Part shown: piece by piece, positions 35,491 through 47,135 of the stretch | Position numbering within the stretch: the first letter of the stretch is position 1 | Layout: the number at the start of each line of letters is the position of its first letter | Source: Beta vulgaris subsp. vulgaris | Lineage: Eukaryota > Streptophyta > Magnoliopsida > Caryophyllales > Amaranthaceae | Length of the DNA: 64,000 nt | Reading direction: 5' to 3' | Assembly (NCBI RefSeq): GCF_026745355.1 | Contig: NC_079205.1 | Coordinates: 1,743,283-1,807,282 of the forward strand | Notes under the pieces: generated by a model | Told to the model about the DNA's origin: nothing | What the model saw: the letters and a program-made list of their open reading frames with translations, nothing else | Database searches by the model: none | Translations under genes and position numbers: made by a program

Positions 35491-37862
35491 ATGAAGCAAA
35501 GTCTAGGAGAGAATTGATAGAAGAAATTGTTGCACACTTGGAGATGGAGGACGTTTACAAAGTTGTTCTTCACGGGAAACATGGTGTCGGGAAAACATGG
35601 ATAGCAAAAGAAGTGATGAAACATGCCGTCTTTAAGAACATTGTTGATGTCACAATCTTGATTAATCTCAATAGAGAACACCCAGATTATCATAATACTA
35701 ATGCATTGTATAAAAATATAGTAATTCAACTATCAACACAGCAGGATCTTGCTAGTACTGAATACCATCTCCATGGTGACAACATGGAGAAAAATATCCT
35801 TGATATCTTGAAGCAAAAGCTAAAAGGAAGAAGATATCTACTAGTATTGAGCTTAGATGATCCAAAGATAAGTGAAAGATTAGTTATGTTTATGCTGAAA
35901 GAAATGCTTAAGTTTGGAGAGCGGAATATATCCAAGATTTTAGTGACGAAGCTTGCAGTTGATGATATGATGACAATTAACAATGACTTAATTGGAGATA
36001 ACAGCTACGGTAGACGCAGTGTTGCTGTAGAGATAAATTCTTTGACATTGTGGGAATCAAAGGATTTGTTTCAGAGGAGTTGGAACAATAATCACATTGT
36101 AAGCAATAATGATCTTGAAGAGATTGTTAAAAGATGCAACTATTTGCCTGCTGCAGTCGTGTTCACACGTAATGTGCTATCGTATGCTCTAGAGAATGCG
36201 GCAGATGATCTTATAAAGAAACTAGCCATCATAGAGGCAAAGAAACAGGTTGATGATTATTGGATGCTTGGCTGTTGGAGTGGTTTTAATAAGTTCACCA
36301 ATAACATTTCACTCCGTAGATGCTTTTGGCTTAGTTGGGTGTATTTGAAGAAGGCTGCAAGTATCAATTATAATCTTCTGATAATGTATTGGATATTAGA
36401 AGGGTACTTGGATGATAGTACAACTACCCTCGAAAAAGCTTATATAGAGGGTCATGTTATCTTGACGGACCTTCTTGATGCCGGTTTGCTAGGGGAGCGA
36501 GAGGTTGGTGATGTTGTTTTGGAAAGAGCAGGATTTAACTTTGCAAATTACATTTTTCCTGATTTATGTGAAGAACCTCGGTTTAGATATCCCTGTATCT
36601 TCGAGAAGTTAGATGGCGGGGGCAATGTGAAGCGTATGAATGGTGGCATAGCAACAATAAGTAAAAAAGATTGGGGAGATAAGGACTCTATCATCATGAA
36701 AACACTTATCCTCCAAGGAAATGAGATCTTTAAAGAAGATAAAAGAAAAGAAAATGATACAATTTTTAAGAGTATTATAACAGGCTATGATTACAAACCA
36801 CATATCGTGTCTCTTTCACATATGGAGCTCGAAGATTTAATGTGGATGGATCATCTACTCAAAGTTCTGATTCTAAAGGATTGTTGCTTGAAGAACTTAC
36901 ACAGTATTGGATCTCTTTGGGCATTAACTCATCTTGAGATATCTGGAACTAGCTTAAACGAGCATATTCCTAAGGATCTTTTTGCCAAATTCAACAGTCT
37001 TCAAATCCTTAATATGTCCGGTACTCCAATTAAATCTTTTCCAAGGCCATCATCTCGCACCGAACTAAGAAAACTAGAGTATCTATTTATGAGAAAGTGC
37101 ACTCAGTTGGAGACTTTCCCAGACGTTAATGGTCTAGAGAAACTTAAGGTGCTTGATCTTTATGGTTCCAAGTTCAAGTCATTGGATAAGAACATTGGTT
37201 ATTTTGAAGATGTTCCGAAATTGGAGATGTTAGATCTTTCGGAGACAAACATTGAGGAATTATCTGGCCTCATGAAACTCCAGAATCTAACTCATCTCTT
37301 GGTAAAAAACTGCCTACAGTTAAAAAAAATTGGGTCACTTACCACATTAACAAAACTTGAAGTCATCGATGCCTCAGGTTGTAATGCGCTAGATGATGTT
37401 GGGGAGGTAAACTACCTCCCAACCGGTGATTCATTAAGAAAACTCGATCTTTCGAGCACTATGATTCGTACAATTCCTCCTTTGAGAAATACTAGCAAGC
37501 TCATATATCTTTGTTTGAAGGGTTGTCAGCTTACAGAGTTACCACCCATAGAAGGCGCGAAAAACCTTCGCGTGTTGGATGTTTCAGATGTCGTTCAGTT
37601 GGAGAAAATCAATGCTTCTTTTCAAGACATGGAATCCCTGCAAGAGATATTCCTTTCTAACACCAAAATTAAAATACTGCCACCACTTTCTGGTTTGGAG
37701 AGCTTACGAAAGCTTATCTTGAAAGGGTGTGAATTACTGCAGTCATTGCCTGAAATGGATAGACTGATCAATCTTCTACTTATTGATCTGCGGGGCTGTA
37801 ATGCTCTGGAAACGTTGTTGGATAATGGAAAGTTTGATGATGTTACAATCTTGAGAAGTTAA
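35491..37862 (+). CDS. NB-ARC-LRR protein lacking a visible N-terminal domain (5' incomplete)
   Basis: The frame is open from a predicted acceptor at 35490 to TAA at 37862 (~790 residues); the first in-frame ATG is at 35544, only ten codons before the P-loop. Visible in order: P-loop GKHGVGKTW; degenerate kinase-2 RYLLVLSLDDP; RNBS-B-like ISKILVTKL; a divergent GLPLA (YLPAAVVFTRN); a winged-helix segment (CFWLSWVYLKK...MYWILEGYLDD); no clear MHD; then about 14 leucine-rich repeats (LEMLDLSETNIEEL, LRKLDLSSTMIRTIPPL) to the C-terminus. No TIR or coiled-coil domain is attached. Similar to the 'putative disease resistance protein At4g19050' group. Likely a cytoplasmic immune receptor or regulator; the ligand is unknown. 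A 5' exon with the start codon is probably missing from this call. Confidence 0.8.
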
Positions 37863-38187
37863 GCCAATTTCAGTATAATAATATTACTTCAATGTATTTT
37901 GTTTCTGATCAATTACATTTCCTGATTAAATACTTCTATAATAGGGTTTTTAACCAATTTGGTTTCACTTAATGCATTCATTCCTGTAAAATATATAGTA
38001 CATTTATTCCCGTGATATACTCATATAGAGTAATGTGCATTCTTGTAAAACATAATAATTTTAGCATCATCTTGTGCTATTTTTTAAGAGATACTTCATC
38101 CTTGCTTTAACAGGATGCAACATTTACATTTTACATAGTAACCACTATTCATCCACTAACTTTATTCCATATTTTGTCACAAATGTA
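37863..38187. other. 3' flank of the NB-LRR gene
   Basis: AT-rich, probably 3' UTR and spacer. Nothing else is visible. Confidence 0.4.
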
Positions 38188-39908
38188 CGATGTGTCGTAT
38201 ATTTATATAGGTTTTAGTTGCATTTAGGTTGGATTCTAGGAGCATTTAGGTACATTGTAGTTTATAATTGCATGCTATTACTTAATCTGCAATATATTTC
38301 TCCTCTTGTGCGTTTTTCGTATTCTTTGATGAATTTCAGGTATCGAGAACATAATTGGAGTATTATTGGACAAGCTTGAGTACTTAGGAGCAATTGGAAG
38401 TAAGCTACATTGATCGATAAGGATCATTTTTGGATGTATTTGAGTGCAAATTGGAGCTACATTGGAGTTGGAATTCATTGATAGAATTGCGAAAATCGAG
38501 TCATTTTCACTCTCTTATCCATAACTTCTGACTCAATGTTGATATTGGGTTGATTCCAGCAGCATTGGAAGTAGGCTTGAAGATCTTTTTAACGATAGGT
38601 CGTACGACCCAAGGTGAGTTGTATTACGAGAGATATGGGCTTTAAAAGTTGGCCCAGTCTGCCACAAACTTCTTACTCGCTATTTATTCATATGAATTAG
38701 TCATAACACCACAATCCACCAGACCTGAAGGAAGCAAACAAAGCCGGCTTACCCTAAACTCCTCTCCTGCGCCTATTGCGATTGAGAGCACGCACACGGT
38801 TTTGATAATTTTGGCCATTTAATGATTTATTTTGCTGGCTTATCTTGTAATTTGGTTCCTTACTAGTATTAGGAGTTAGAAGTATATATTAGAGGTTTTC
38901 TAATTAGAGTAGTAGGACAACATTTACTCACTTTTCAATATCACGCTATATTTTTCCTTTCTAGTTTTCTCTCTAGTTTATGCCCTAGTTTGTTTTCTAT
39001 TGCTACTTTGGAGATTCAAGCTTTCATATTTATCTTCAATTCAATCAAGTTTTATTCTCTCATCTTCTCTTTATTATTATTTTAATTATGTTTTCTCTTA
39101 TGTTTATTGCTCTTTTTGCTCTGATTAGTGAGTAGTCTTTTTTTATCTAGGATTGAGTTGATCCATAGTATGGATTGATCATATAAGATCTTCTCTAATT
39201 CTCATGTTATTGAATTATATGTTTAAGGTTCGATAAGATTGATGTTATTGTCAATTGTGCATCTTGATTTAGCCTTATTTTTATATTACCAACAAGAGTT
39301 GGAGTTGAAATTAGGAATATTTGTTCGATGGTAAATTGTTATTTTATTTATTGAGCTCATCAACGAAAGTTGAGTGTTAATTTAGATAATCTTGTTATTG
39401 ATTTGAATTCTCCCATGAAAATAGGTGAGAACTAGAATTGATAATTATTTGATATTGGTTCTTAATGCTTCTAATCATGTGTGTAAACCATGAAAATAGG
39501 AGACATGCATGCTAGTTAGGCCTTTTGCTATCATGAAAGTGAGTTCTAGGTATTGAGGAATGACCGAGTATCTAGTTTCGGTTCGCAACTGTGCTTTATT
39601 ACTGAGTCATAAGGGAATGTCAATCTCGCCTTAGCTATAATTGAATAACTAGGATGTGAGTTATATTTTGATCAATTCATATTAGTGATGATCGATACTT
39701 AATCTCAGTGCTTCAATTATCATATTCATATAGTCTGCCATATTTTGTCATTAGTTAAGCCTTTAGTTTATAGATTATTCTTCATTTTTGGATCATGTAA
39801 CTATTTTGTGATCTAAAATCAAGTAGTGATTAATCTTGCACCTCCCTGAGTATGACCCGTATGTGCTACAACACCGTACACTTGCGGTATTAAAATAAAA
39901 TCCTAACA
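38188..39908 (+). mobile_element. Solo LTR, Gypsy (Athila-like)
   Basis: The ~1.7-kb segment ends CTCCCTGAGTATGACCCGTA...CACTTGCGGTATT...TCCTAACA, the characteristic 3' end of Athila-type LTRs. ATGTA lies on both sides (38183-38187, 39909-39913). The left end reads CGATGTGTCG, one change from the expected TG start. No internal sequence follows. Confidence 0.65.
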
Positions 39909-40345
39909 ATGTATAAGAGAAAATATAGCGAAGTGAGATATTATTTGATCCGTATTAATATACACTTTTGTAATATCAACTTTTTATAATTATCTATACA
40001 AAATTGAAGATATTAAGGATTAAAATAATGTATTAGATAGCGTGTAATATGCAAATGTTGCAAATTTTAAAGAACGGAGGAAGTAATAAAATTAACAAAA
40101 ATGATATCTTCAATTCAATGAATGGTACGTTTTTACCACCAAAACTCCAAAAGATAGTTTTCCAGAACTCTTTATCAGAAGGTAATGTTTTGGACAAAAA
40201 ATTATGTTATTTAAAAGTTGTTTCTCACAAATTTGCTGTTTTAGAACACAAAGAAGTCTACTGAGACGCGAATTTTCTATTAGCTACCCACCTTTTATAA
40301 ATTGGTAACACAAAATCATGTTTAATCTAAAATAGTACATATTAC
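39909..40345. other. Spacer
   Basis: AT-rich with no gene seen. AAAGAACGGAGGAAGTAAT near 40070 resembles a Stowaway terminus. Confidence 0.35.
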
Positions 40346-40660
40346 ATGAGATCAGATCAGATCAGAAAAAAATAAGTTCAGATCATATCAGTTCAGGTCA
40401 TGCTTATATTTAAAAATCATTATATCTTTCATTACATATTAGTAAAAATTATAATAATTGAATATTAATAAAGTACTCATTGAGACGAATCAAACAAGAC
40501 CCCACATGACTATATTTTTCTTATATATTGAGAAAAATCTAAAAGATAAGATCTTGTAATCAGAAAAAATAAGTTCAGATCAGATCAGATCAGAAAAAAT
40601 AAGTTCAGATCAGATCAGATAAGTTCAGATTAGAAAATTTCAGGTGAACTAAACATAGCC
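40346..40660. mobile_element. Tourist-like GATCA MITE, left end missing (copy 3)
   Basis: Same core and right end (TTTCAGGTGAACTAAACATA) as 24410-24788, including the short form of the core (no ~830-bp insert). The left TIR is absent; it begins inside the AGATC array. It lies 43 bp beyond the stop codon of the minus-strand DUF4220 gene, so it probably forms part of its 3' UTR or flank. Confidence 0.75.
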
Positions 40661-40703
40661 TACATATATATTAATTCATGGGACAAAATTTAGAATAACC
40701 TGA

Positions 40704-42968
40704 TCATTTTCTAACAATAAGTTTTGCCCACCCAGTTCCCTTATTAATACGAAATTGCTCCCCTAACCCAAGATGAGCCATCAATAACCAAACCAATGTT
40801 ATAACTTCTCCACCCTCCCGCAGTTGTGCAAGATGAGCAGTAGGTTTGCTGCGGCTAGCAGCATAGCACAACAGCTCTACCCATACCTTAAATGTCACCT
40901 CCCATTGTTTCTCCTCGCCGCGCTTCTTTCCTATCTCAATCAATTCCTTTGCCAACCTACACGCATCAAACAGAACTGATTTGCTCCTGTCACCTTTCAC
41001 TTCTACCGGTTTCCATTCCGTGTTCACGTCAAGTATTTTCCTACAAAGTTGTGGAAGCCTACTATCGACGAGCTTTGAATCCTTCTTCTTTTTAGCCTCA
41101 GGAGTTCTCTCCCTACAACTATTGCAATTGTTCATCAAATCTTTTATCATACCATAAGGCCAAAATAAACACTTGATGAAAAATCGCTCCACTTTAGCCC
41201 ACTTCCCAATTTCTTCCTGTGGTAATTTCCTATGTATAAATTTTTTGGCTTCCTCACATGTGTCCTGAAGTCGAACTTGTGCAATTCCTGCTACCGAAGA
41301 AGTCATAGAAGGCTTCATGATTAAGAGATACATCATATAATTTCCAAGCATCCTGCTGTACTTCTGGAACTTGCAGCATAACTCTGACTGTTTTCTTTCA
41401 CAATCATCTTTTCTAGGATTATTCAAAATGCACAAATTTGTTGCAATATGCCATATGAGAAGACTCTCATCATAGTCAATATCTAACGTCCAAGGGCGTA
41501 AGATGTTTGAGTAATCAGCAAATTCGTCAGGCGAAAAAACAAGATCTCCTCTAGCTTCACAAGCTTTCTTTGCATCCTCTGTTGTTTCAGCTGCTGTAGC
41601 TTTGATCTTTAGCTCCATATAAAGAAGGTTTCCTATATCATTGTCGAAATTAATTCTCGAAATGTATAAGAAGTCTTCTGCCACATCTTTGACGCGCTTT
41701 AGAAGCAGGATATTCACAATTGTAGAATGGTCATTTAGGCAATGGTAGAGCAAATCATACTGTGATATCTCCTCAGACCATCTTCGAGGACGGTGCCTTA
41801 ACCAAAACTCTAGTAAAGTAACAGAGAGAGGGGCCTTGCACCATCTCTTAGCACTTTCTATTGCAGCAACAACAGCCCAATCACAGAAAGAGAGCATAAT
41901 AACAGCTATTACTTCCATGAAAAGAGCACCTCCTAACAACACATAAGTGATGTATACATCTAGCTTACGGTAGTTGTGTGTACTCATGAAGTAGAACAGC
42001 AAGCATGAAGCAGTGACAGAAACAGAGGAAAAGACACGAGTGATTCCACGCGCTCTTTGTAATGTATTTACCTTAGTATAAAACACGTCAAACAAGAAAT
42101 TGAGCTCGATTTGGATGATTTTAAATGCTTGATTGCCATTTTTAATTTTGCCTAGGAAGAACTCACGGCTTTCAATACGTTCTTTAAAGGTGAACATTGT
42201 ATCTGCTATAAGGCCTCTAAATTTTAGATACAGTTCATGTGCTTGTTGAACCAACTCCATCTCCTTAGTCCGAGCACAATGATCTACAGATCCCGTCTCA
42301 CAATCACCCACCACATTAGCATTAGTACTGCTAATGTGAGCAACCGTTTCTAAGTTAGATTTGATGTCTACTGGGATATTAGCAGCTTTCCTAGAAGCAT
42401 ATTCTTCCATAAGGGCTGCGTAATTTGGACCAGCATCAGGTTTCCCTAGCAGGGATTCCCGGTATGTGTCCATGCTAGCCAAGTACAGAGAGGTAGTTCT
42501 TTCAAGGTACTTGACACATCCATTGACATACATAATAATTGCAGCAATCAACAGATGATCATCCCCAGAGTTTGTCCGAAATGCTTTGTAGAAAAGGTAA
42601 ATGGTGCCTGCTGATTGAGTTGCAAGCTGGAGGAGATGTCGGAGCCAAAGCTCGTTATCTTCGAGAGCAAGAGCGGTGATTGTATCGGGTCCTCCAAGAT
42701 GGACTAGTAAGAAAGGTGACCAAAAAATAAAGATATCATCTGTGCTTGAGGTGGCAGAGCTATTAGAGATCGAACCAATGGTGTAAAGTGCAACTGTATC
42801 CGCTAACAAGTATAGTATCCAAATGGGAAAGCTCATCTTTCTGTGGCGTTTCCTCAAAGGTGCAAGAAAAGTTAAGCAAATTTGAATGAAGAAGCTTAAA
42901 AGTATGCAAACACGGATGTTCCAAATTTCCCATAGTTTCTCTGCCTCTTCAACAATGGCAGGCGCCAT
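40704..42968 (-). CDS. DUF4220/DUF594 multi-pass membrane protein
   Basis: Intronless frame of 754 residues, starting MAPAIVEEAEKLWEIWNIR. The N-terminal half has the DUF4220 signature HLGGPDTITALALEDNELWLRHLL near residues 89-112 and membrane segments around 20-37, 45-67, 78-90 and 122-160. A further pair lies near 310-370 (ASCLLFYFM; YVLLGGALFMEVIAVIML). The C-terminal DUF594 region includes DESLLIWHIATNLC and ends WVELLCYAASRSKPTAHLAQLREGGEVITLVWLLMAHLG. Length and order are typical of this large plant family. Its biochemical function is unknown; some members are linked to stress or defence. A Stowaway MITE begins 10 bp upstream of the ATG. No frameshift seen. Confidence 0.92.
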   Translation of the reverse strand: MAPAIVEEAEKLWEIWNIRVCILLSFFIQICLTFLAPLRKRHRKMSFPIWILYLLADTVALYTIGSISNSSATSSTDDIFIFWSPFLLVHLGGPDTITALALEDNELWLRHLLQLATQSAGTIYLFYKAFRTNSGDDHLLIAAIIMYVNGCVKYLERTTSLYLASMDTYRESLLGKPDAGPNYAALMEEYASRKAANIPVDIKSNLETVAHISSTNANVVGDCETGSVDHCARTKEMELVQQAHELYLKFRGLIADTMFTFKERIESREFFLGKIKNGNQAFKIIQIELNFLFDVFYTKVNTLQRARGITRVFSSVSVTASCLLFYFMSTHNYRKLDVYITYVLLGGALFMEVIAVIMLSFCDWAVVAAIESAKRWCKAPLSVTLLEFWLRHRPRRWSEEISQYDLLYHCLNDHSTIVNILLLKRVKDVAEDFLYISRINFDNDIGNLLYMELKIKATAAETTEDAKKACEARGDLVFSPDEFADYSNILRPWTLDIDYDESLLIWHIATNLCILNNPRKDDCERKQSELCCKFQKYSRMLGNYMMYLLIMKPSMTSSVAGIAQVRLQDTCEEAKKFIHRKLPQEEIGKWAKVERFFIKCLFWPYGMIKDLMNNCNSCRERTPEAKKKKDSKLVDSRLPQLCRKILDVNTEWKPVEVKGDRSKSVLFDACRLAKELIEIGKKRGEEKQWEVTFKVWVELLCYAASRSKPTAHLAQLREGGEVITLVWLLMAHLGLGEQFRINKGTGWAKLIVRK

Positions 42969-42978
42969 TTCTAAATTA

Positions 42979-43207
42979 CTCCCTCCGGTCTTTATTAGTT
43001 TACCCGTATTCCTTTTTGGGATATCCTTTATTAGTTTACCCCTTTCTTTTGTTTCTATTTTTGGAATGTGGCTACTAACTTTTCATCACACATATATTCG
43101 ACTTTAATATAAAATAATAGTTTTTCTTTCTTTCTATGACCCACAATATTATTTCTCCTAAAACCCTGTGTAAAAGAAAGGGGTAAACTAATAATAACCG
43201 GAGGGAG
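42979..43207. mobile_element. Stowaway MITE directly upstream of the DUF4220 ATG
   Basis: CTCCCTCCGGTCTTTATTAG at the left and its near-perfect complement ending CCGGAGGGAG at the right give ~27-bp TIRs flanked by TA (42977-42978, 43208-43209). 229 bp long. A second copy of TTTATTAGTTTACCC lies inside at 43029. The element begins 10 bp from the minus-strand start codon and so falls in its leader or promoter. Confidence 0.93.
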
Positions 43208-44339
43208 TATATTCTGATGAGCTAGATCTCTTTAAGGATGCAGCTTCAATTTTTCATCTGCTATATGAACATAAGCAGTTAGTAATTAGCTAAGTGACAT
43301 TCACTCAAATGACAAGAATTTAATATCCAACAAATTAATCAGACTTGTATACATGAAGATTTTTCGGGTGTAAATGAGCTCATAAGCGTAATGATTTATA
43401 CAAGATCCGATTTCTATTATGAACTTAACTCATAAAATCAATTCTCTTATGAATAAAATCCTAAATTAATGTTGGATGTGAAATATTGACATTGAAGTAT
43501 CAAGGCAAAAGTTATTGATTTTCTGCATATTAGTAATCTACATTTTACAACACTACAACAGTATCCTGCTCTAAATTAAAGTCAACCGCAAATTTTAGTA
43601 AAAACTTAGTACCTGAATGCTCTGCTTCATATACGGAAGGATTCCTCTTCGTTTAGCAAAAGTTCAGATCTACTTATTTCCTCCACTTGTTGGCTTGACT
43701 TCTTCATAACTTTTACCACACACCAAGTAAAAAATATTTAAGAGAACACAAAACTATTAGTCAATTCACGGTGAAACAAATATGAATGGAGTTCTGAGAA
43801 GGAACATGCATGAGCATCAATAATTATTAGTTGCTAATAAGGCTTTCCTCCAGAACTCCAGCTGTATCAATTGATTATATAATGAATATGATTATTATAT
43901 TAATAGATAAGGTAGAAAGTAGCCTTGATATGTTCTGACTTCTGAGCATTAATTATAGAAAAAAAATGGCATAGACCCTCAAATAAAGGAAGGGAAAGTC
44001 CTAACATAAAAAGCTTATTGGAGAGTCATATATCATTGTACATGTTTTAATAAAAATTAGTATTTGGGCTCGGGCGTTGTTCCGGATTGATATTGTGTTT
44101 TCGAACTTAATATGCATTTTTTTCCATTCCCATTAAAATATATTAAGGAAAACTCAACATTTGAAAAGTACAAATATAATAATGTGGACACTTAAAGCAT
44201 GATTAAAAGTTGGTTGAGATGGTAATTGTGTCATGTATAATAGCAAGAGATCATGGATTCAAATCTTGTTGCAAGCTTATTTTACTTTTGTTAATTGACA
44301 TGACTTATGTACACATTGGACAGTTCTAGTGGAGTAAGA
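43208..44339. other. Upstream region of the DUF4220 gene
   Basis: AT-rich with no gene seen. The true promoter may lie here, displaced by the MITE. Confidence 0.35.
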
Positions 44340-45400
44340 GAGGTGCTACGTGAAATGATCGTAAATGCATCCACATATTCGTTCCAAGCCACATGACTCT
44401 TTTCCAATGATTTCCGCATGTCCCTAGGAGGCATCTCCTAGCGTTCGAAGCTCGGGCCCCAGGAAAGTCTGAAAGCGTGTATTCTAACCTTCAATTTTGG
44501 TTGTTTTTGCAACATTTTTGGACTTCTTTGGGTCTGCTCTTATTTTCTCCCAAAACATTCCTATAAATACCGACGTGACTTGTAACGTTGGACGGGTGCT
44601 TGGCACCATTTGCATTGCCTCAAAAAGCTTCTGAACATCCCGTTTATTCATTTCTCGTAAAATTCAAAATTGCCTCGAAATGAACGTAAAGACATCCGCA
44701 CATATTCGTTCCAAGCCACATTTCACTTTTCCAATGACTTCCCATGTCCTTAGGAGGCATCCCGTGGCGTTCAGAGATCGGGCTCCGGGAAAGTCCGAAA
44801 GCGTGTGTTATAACCTTCAATTTTGGCTGTTTTTGGGACATTTTTGGAATTTTTCGGGCATGTTCATATTTTCTCCCGAAACGTTCCTAGGAAAGGCGGC
44901 GTGACTTGTAACATTGCACAGGTACTTGGCACCATTTGCCTTGTCTCGAAAAGCCTCTGAACACCGCATTTGTTCATTTCTCGTGAAATCCAAAATTGCC
45001 TCAAAATGAATGTAAACGTTCATAGGAAAGGAGGTATCCCGTGGCGTTCGGAGCTCGGATCCCGGGAAAGTCCGAAAGCGTATATTACAACCTTCAATTT
45101 TGGTTGTTTTTTGGGACATTTTCGGACCTCTCCGGACCTGGCCATATTTTTGCCCGAAACGTTCCTAGGAAAGCGAAGTGACTTGTAACATCGCGCGGGT
45201 GGTTGACACCATTAGTGTTGACTCGAAAAGCCTTTAAACACCCATTTGTTCATTTCTCGTGAAACCTAAAACTGCTTCGAAATGAACGTGAAGGCATGAC
45301 TCCTTTCCAATGACCTCCCAATCCCCTAGGATTCATCACGTGGCGTTTGAAACTCGGGACCTGGAAAAGTACGAAACCGTATATTCCAAATCTATACTTA
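44340..45400. repeat. ~300-bp tandem repeat, about 3.5 copies
   Basis: The word GGCGTTCGGAGCTCGG with AAAGTCCGAAAGCG and ACCTTCAATTTTGGTTGTTT recurs at ~44441, 44767, 45044 and 45343 (spacings 326, 277 and 299), with AACGTTCCTAGGAAAG and TTCATTTCTCGTGAAA in each unit. Copies are 80-90% alike by eye; the third lacks part of the unit. No coding frame is conserved among copies. It could be a satellite or the tandem-repeat part of a retrotransposon. Confidence 0.85.
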
Positions 45401-45783
45401 TATGTAGAAATTTTTATAATTAAATTGCACTAATCTTTTTTGTTTTTGCTTTTAAAGGATAAAGATACTTTTCAATAATTAAAGCGCAATACTAACCTAG
45501 CTAAAACAATGGCAAATAAATCGGAAAGCTTATATTACGCATATTTTGTAATGATTTTATCTTATGCTATACTTTGCATATTATTTATTCAAATTGGTAA
45601 TATATTGCAAACTGCTAAATCTTTGCACAATATATACTCATGATAGATAATCAATCTTCATATATATTTTATTTAATTTAGTTCCCCCCCCCCCAACCCC
45701 CAACACGACTCTTTCATATCTACTAGCAAAAATTATAATATGATGATATTTTGAACATATATACATTGGAATGAAATCTTTAA

Positions 45784-47135
45784 TGATTTTTTAACAAGAA
45801 TAATACAAATTTTTGGCCATTCTCTATCAATAGTATAAACTTTTGATTATTTTTAAAAAATATAAACTTTATATCAAAACTCCTCCAGTAGGTCAAGTTG
45901 ACCGTTAATCTGTAAAACACGTAATTTTTTTTTTAAAAAACTCCAAATTTTTTTCCTCTTCCCCTCTACCCAACCAACTGAAAATCTGAAACCCCACCCC
46001 CTCCCTCCACCCCACCCCCACGGATGAAACCACCCTCACCACCCCCTCCCCCACCAACTGAAAGCACCCATGCTTTGTCCCACCTCCAATCCCACCCCTT
46101 CCCCACTAGGAAGCCACCCTCCCAGCCTTGAACCTCCCCTCCGAACCGAACCAAAGTCGCTGCCACCACCCAACCAGCATTCTTCCACCATCCCACCATC
46201 AAAAAATCTCCACATAACCCCACCCCACAACCACAAACTGCTCTAACCCAACTCGCAGCCACCGCAAACCCATACCATAACTACCCTCTCACCACCACCA
46301 GCCAAGATCCAAAACCCCACCATAACCAACCAAAATCCATTCCACCCAACTTACAGCCACTGCAAACCCACCCCGTAAGGACCGCAAACCAGTAAAGTCA
46401 TACCCCTCTCTCTCTCCTCGATTGTAAAAGTGTAAACCCCTCTTTCTCCCTTTCTTTCCTGTAAACCAGTGAAGTCACATCCCATTTCCAATTTCCACGC
46501 CAATTTCAACAACCACCTCTACAACAACATAAGTCTGATTTTCGCATTGGAACAATAACGCAAACGTCAAGAAATTCGAGTGAAATTGCCGAACTCAACA
46601 ACAAATTGAAGACGACCTCCATCGTGTTCTTCGCTTCGAATCTGCCTTAAATTGAGTAATTCCACTCACCCGCCATTTCGGAGGATTGCGAAACGCGCGA
46701 AATTACCCGGGAAAAATAAAATGGGTGTTGGGTGGAGAAACGGATATTAGGGTTGGAGAAAACGGGGTGACGTATGTGGTGTCAAAGGCTCCATTTCGAG
46801 ATGGGGGAGGTGGTGGGGGGAGGGGATTATGTGGTGGTGCTAAGGGGACGAAGAGAGAAGGCTAGCCAGGGTTAGGGGTGGGCTGGGGTGGGTGAAAGAG
46901 AAAGAAAAAAAAGTTTTTCTCTTGTTTTTCAAATCTAAAAAATCAACCATTAAGCAAGCAGCACATGTCCTAGGGATTGTCACGTATGCATTTTACCTCC
47001 ACCAATAAGTTAGGAACCGGTCATGATCTACTGGAGGAATTTTGGCCTTAAGTTTGTATTTTTAAAAAATAATCAAAAATTTGTATTATTGCGAGAGAAC
47101 GGGCCAAAGTTTGTATTATTCCGGTTAAAAAATGC
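45784..47135. mobile_element. Mutator-like long-TIR element with 9-bp TSD
   Basis: About 120 bp at the left (TTTTTTAACAAGAATAATAC ... CTCCTCCAGTAG) return inverted at the right (CTACTGGAGGAATTTTGG ... CCGGTTAAAAAATGC). AATCTTTAA flanks both ends (45775-45783, 47136-47144), the 9-bp duplication of Mutator elements. The interior is C-rich on the left (45960-46480) and G-rich on the right (46720-46910). Pro- and Gly-rich frames inside are compositional. Confidence 0.88.

Noticed and set aside
44340..45400. CRISPR-like array
   Set aside because: Units are ~300 bp without short uniform repeats and unique spacers, and the genome is a plant's.
45966..46262. Glycine/tryptophan-rich minus-strand frame
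   Set aside because: Low-complexity half of a Mutator-like element with 9-bp duplications; not a gene.
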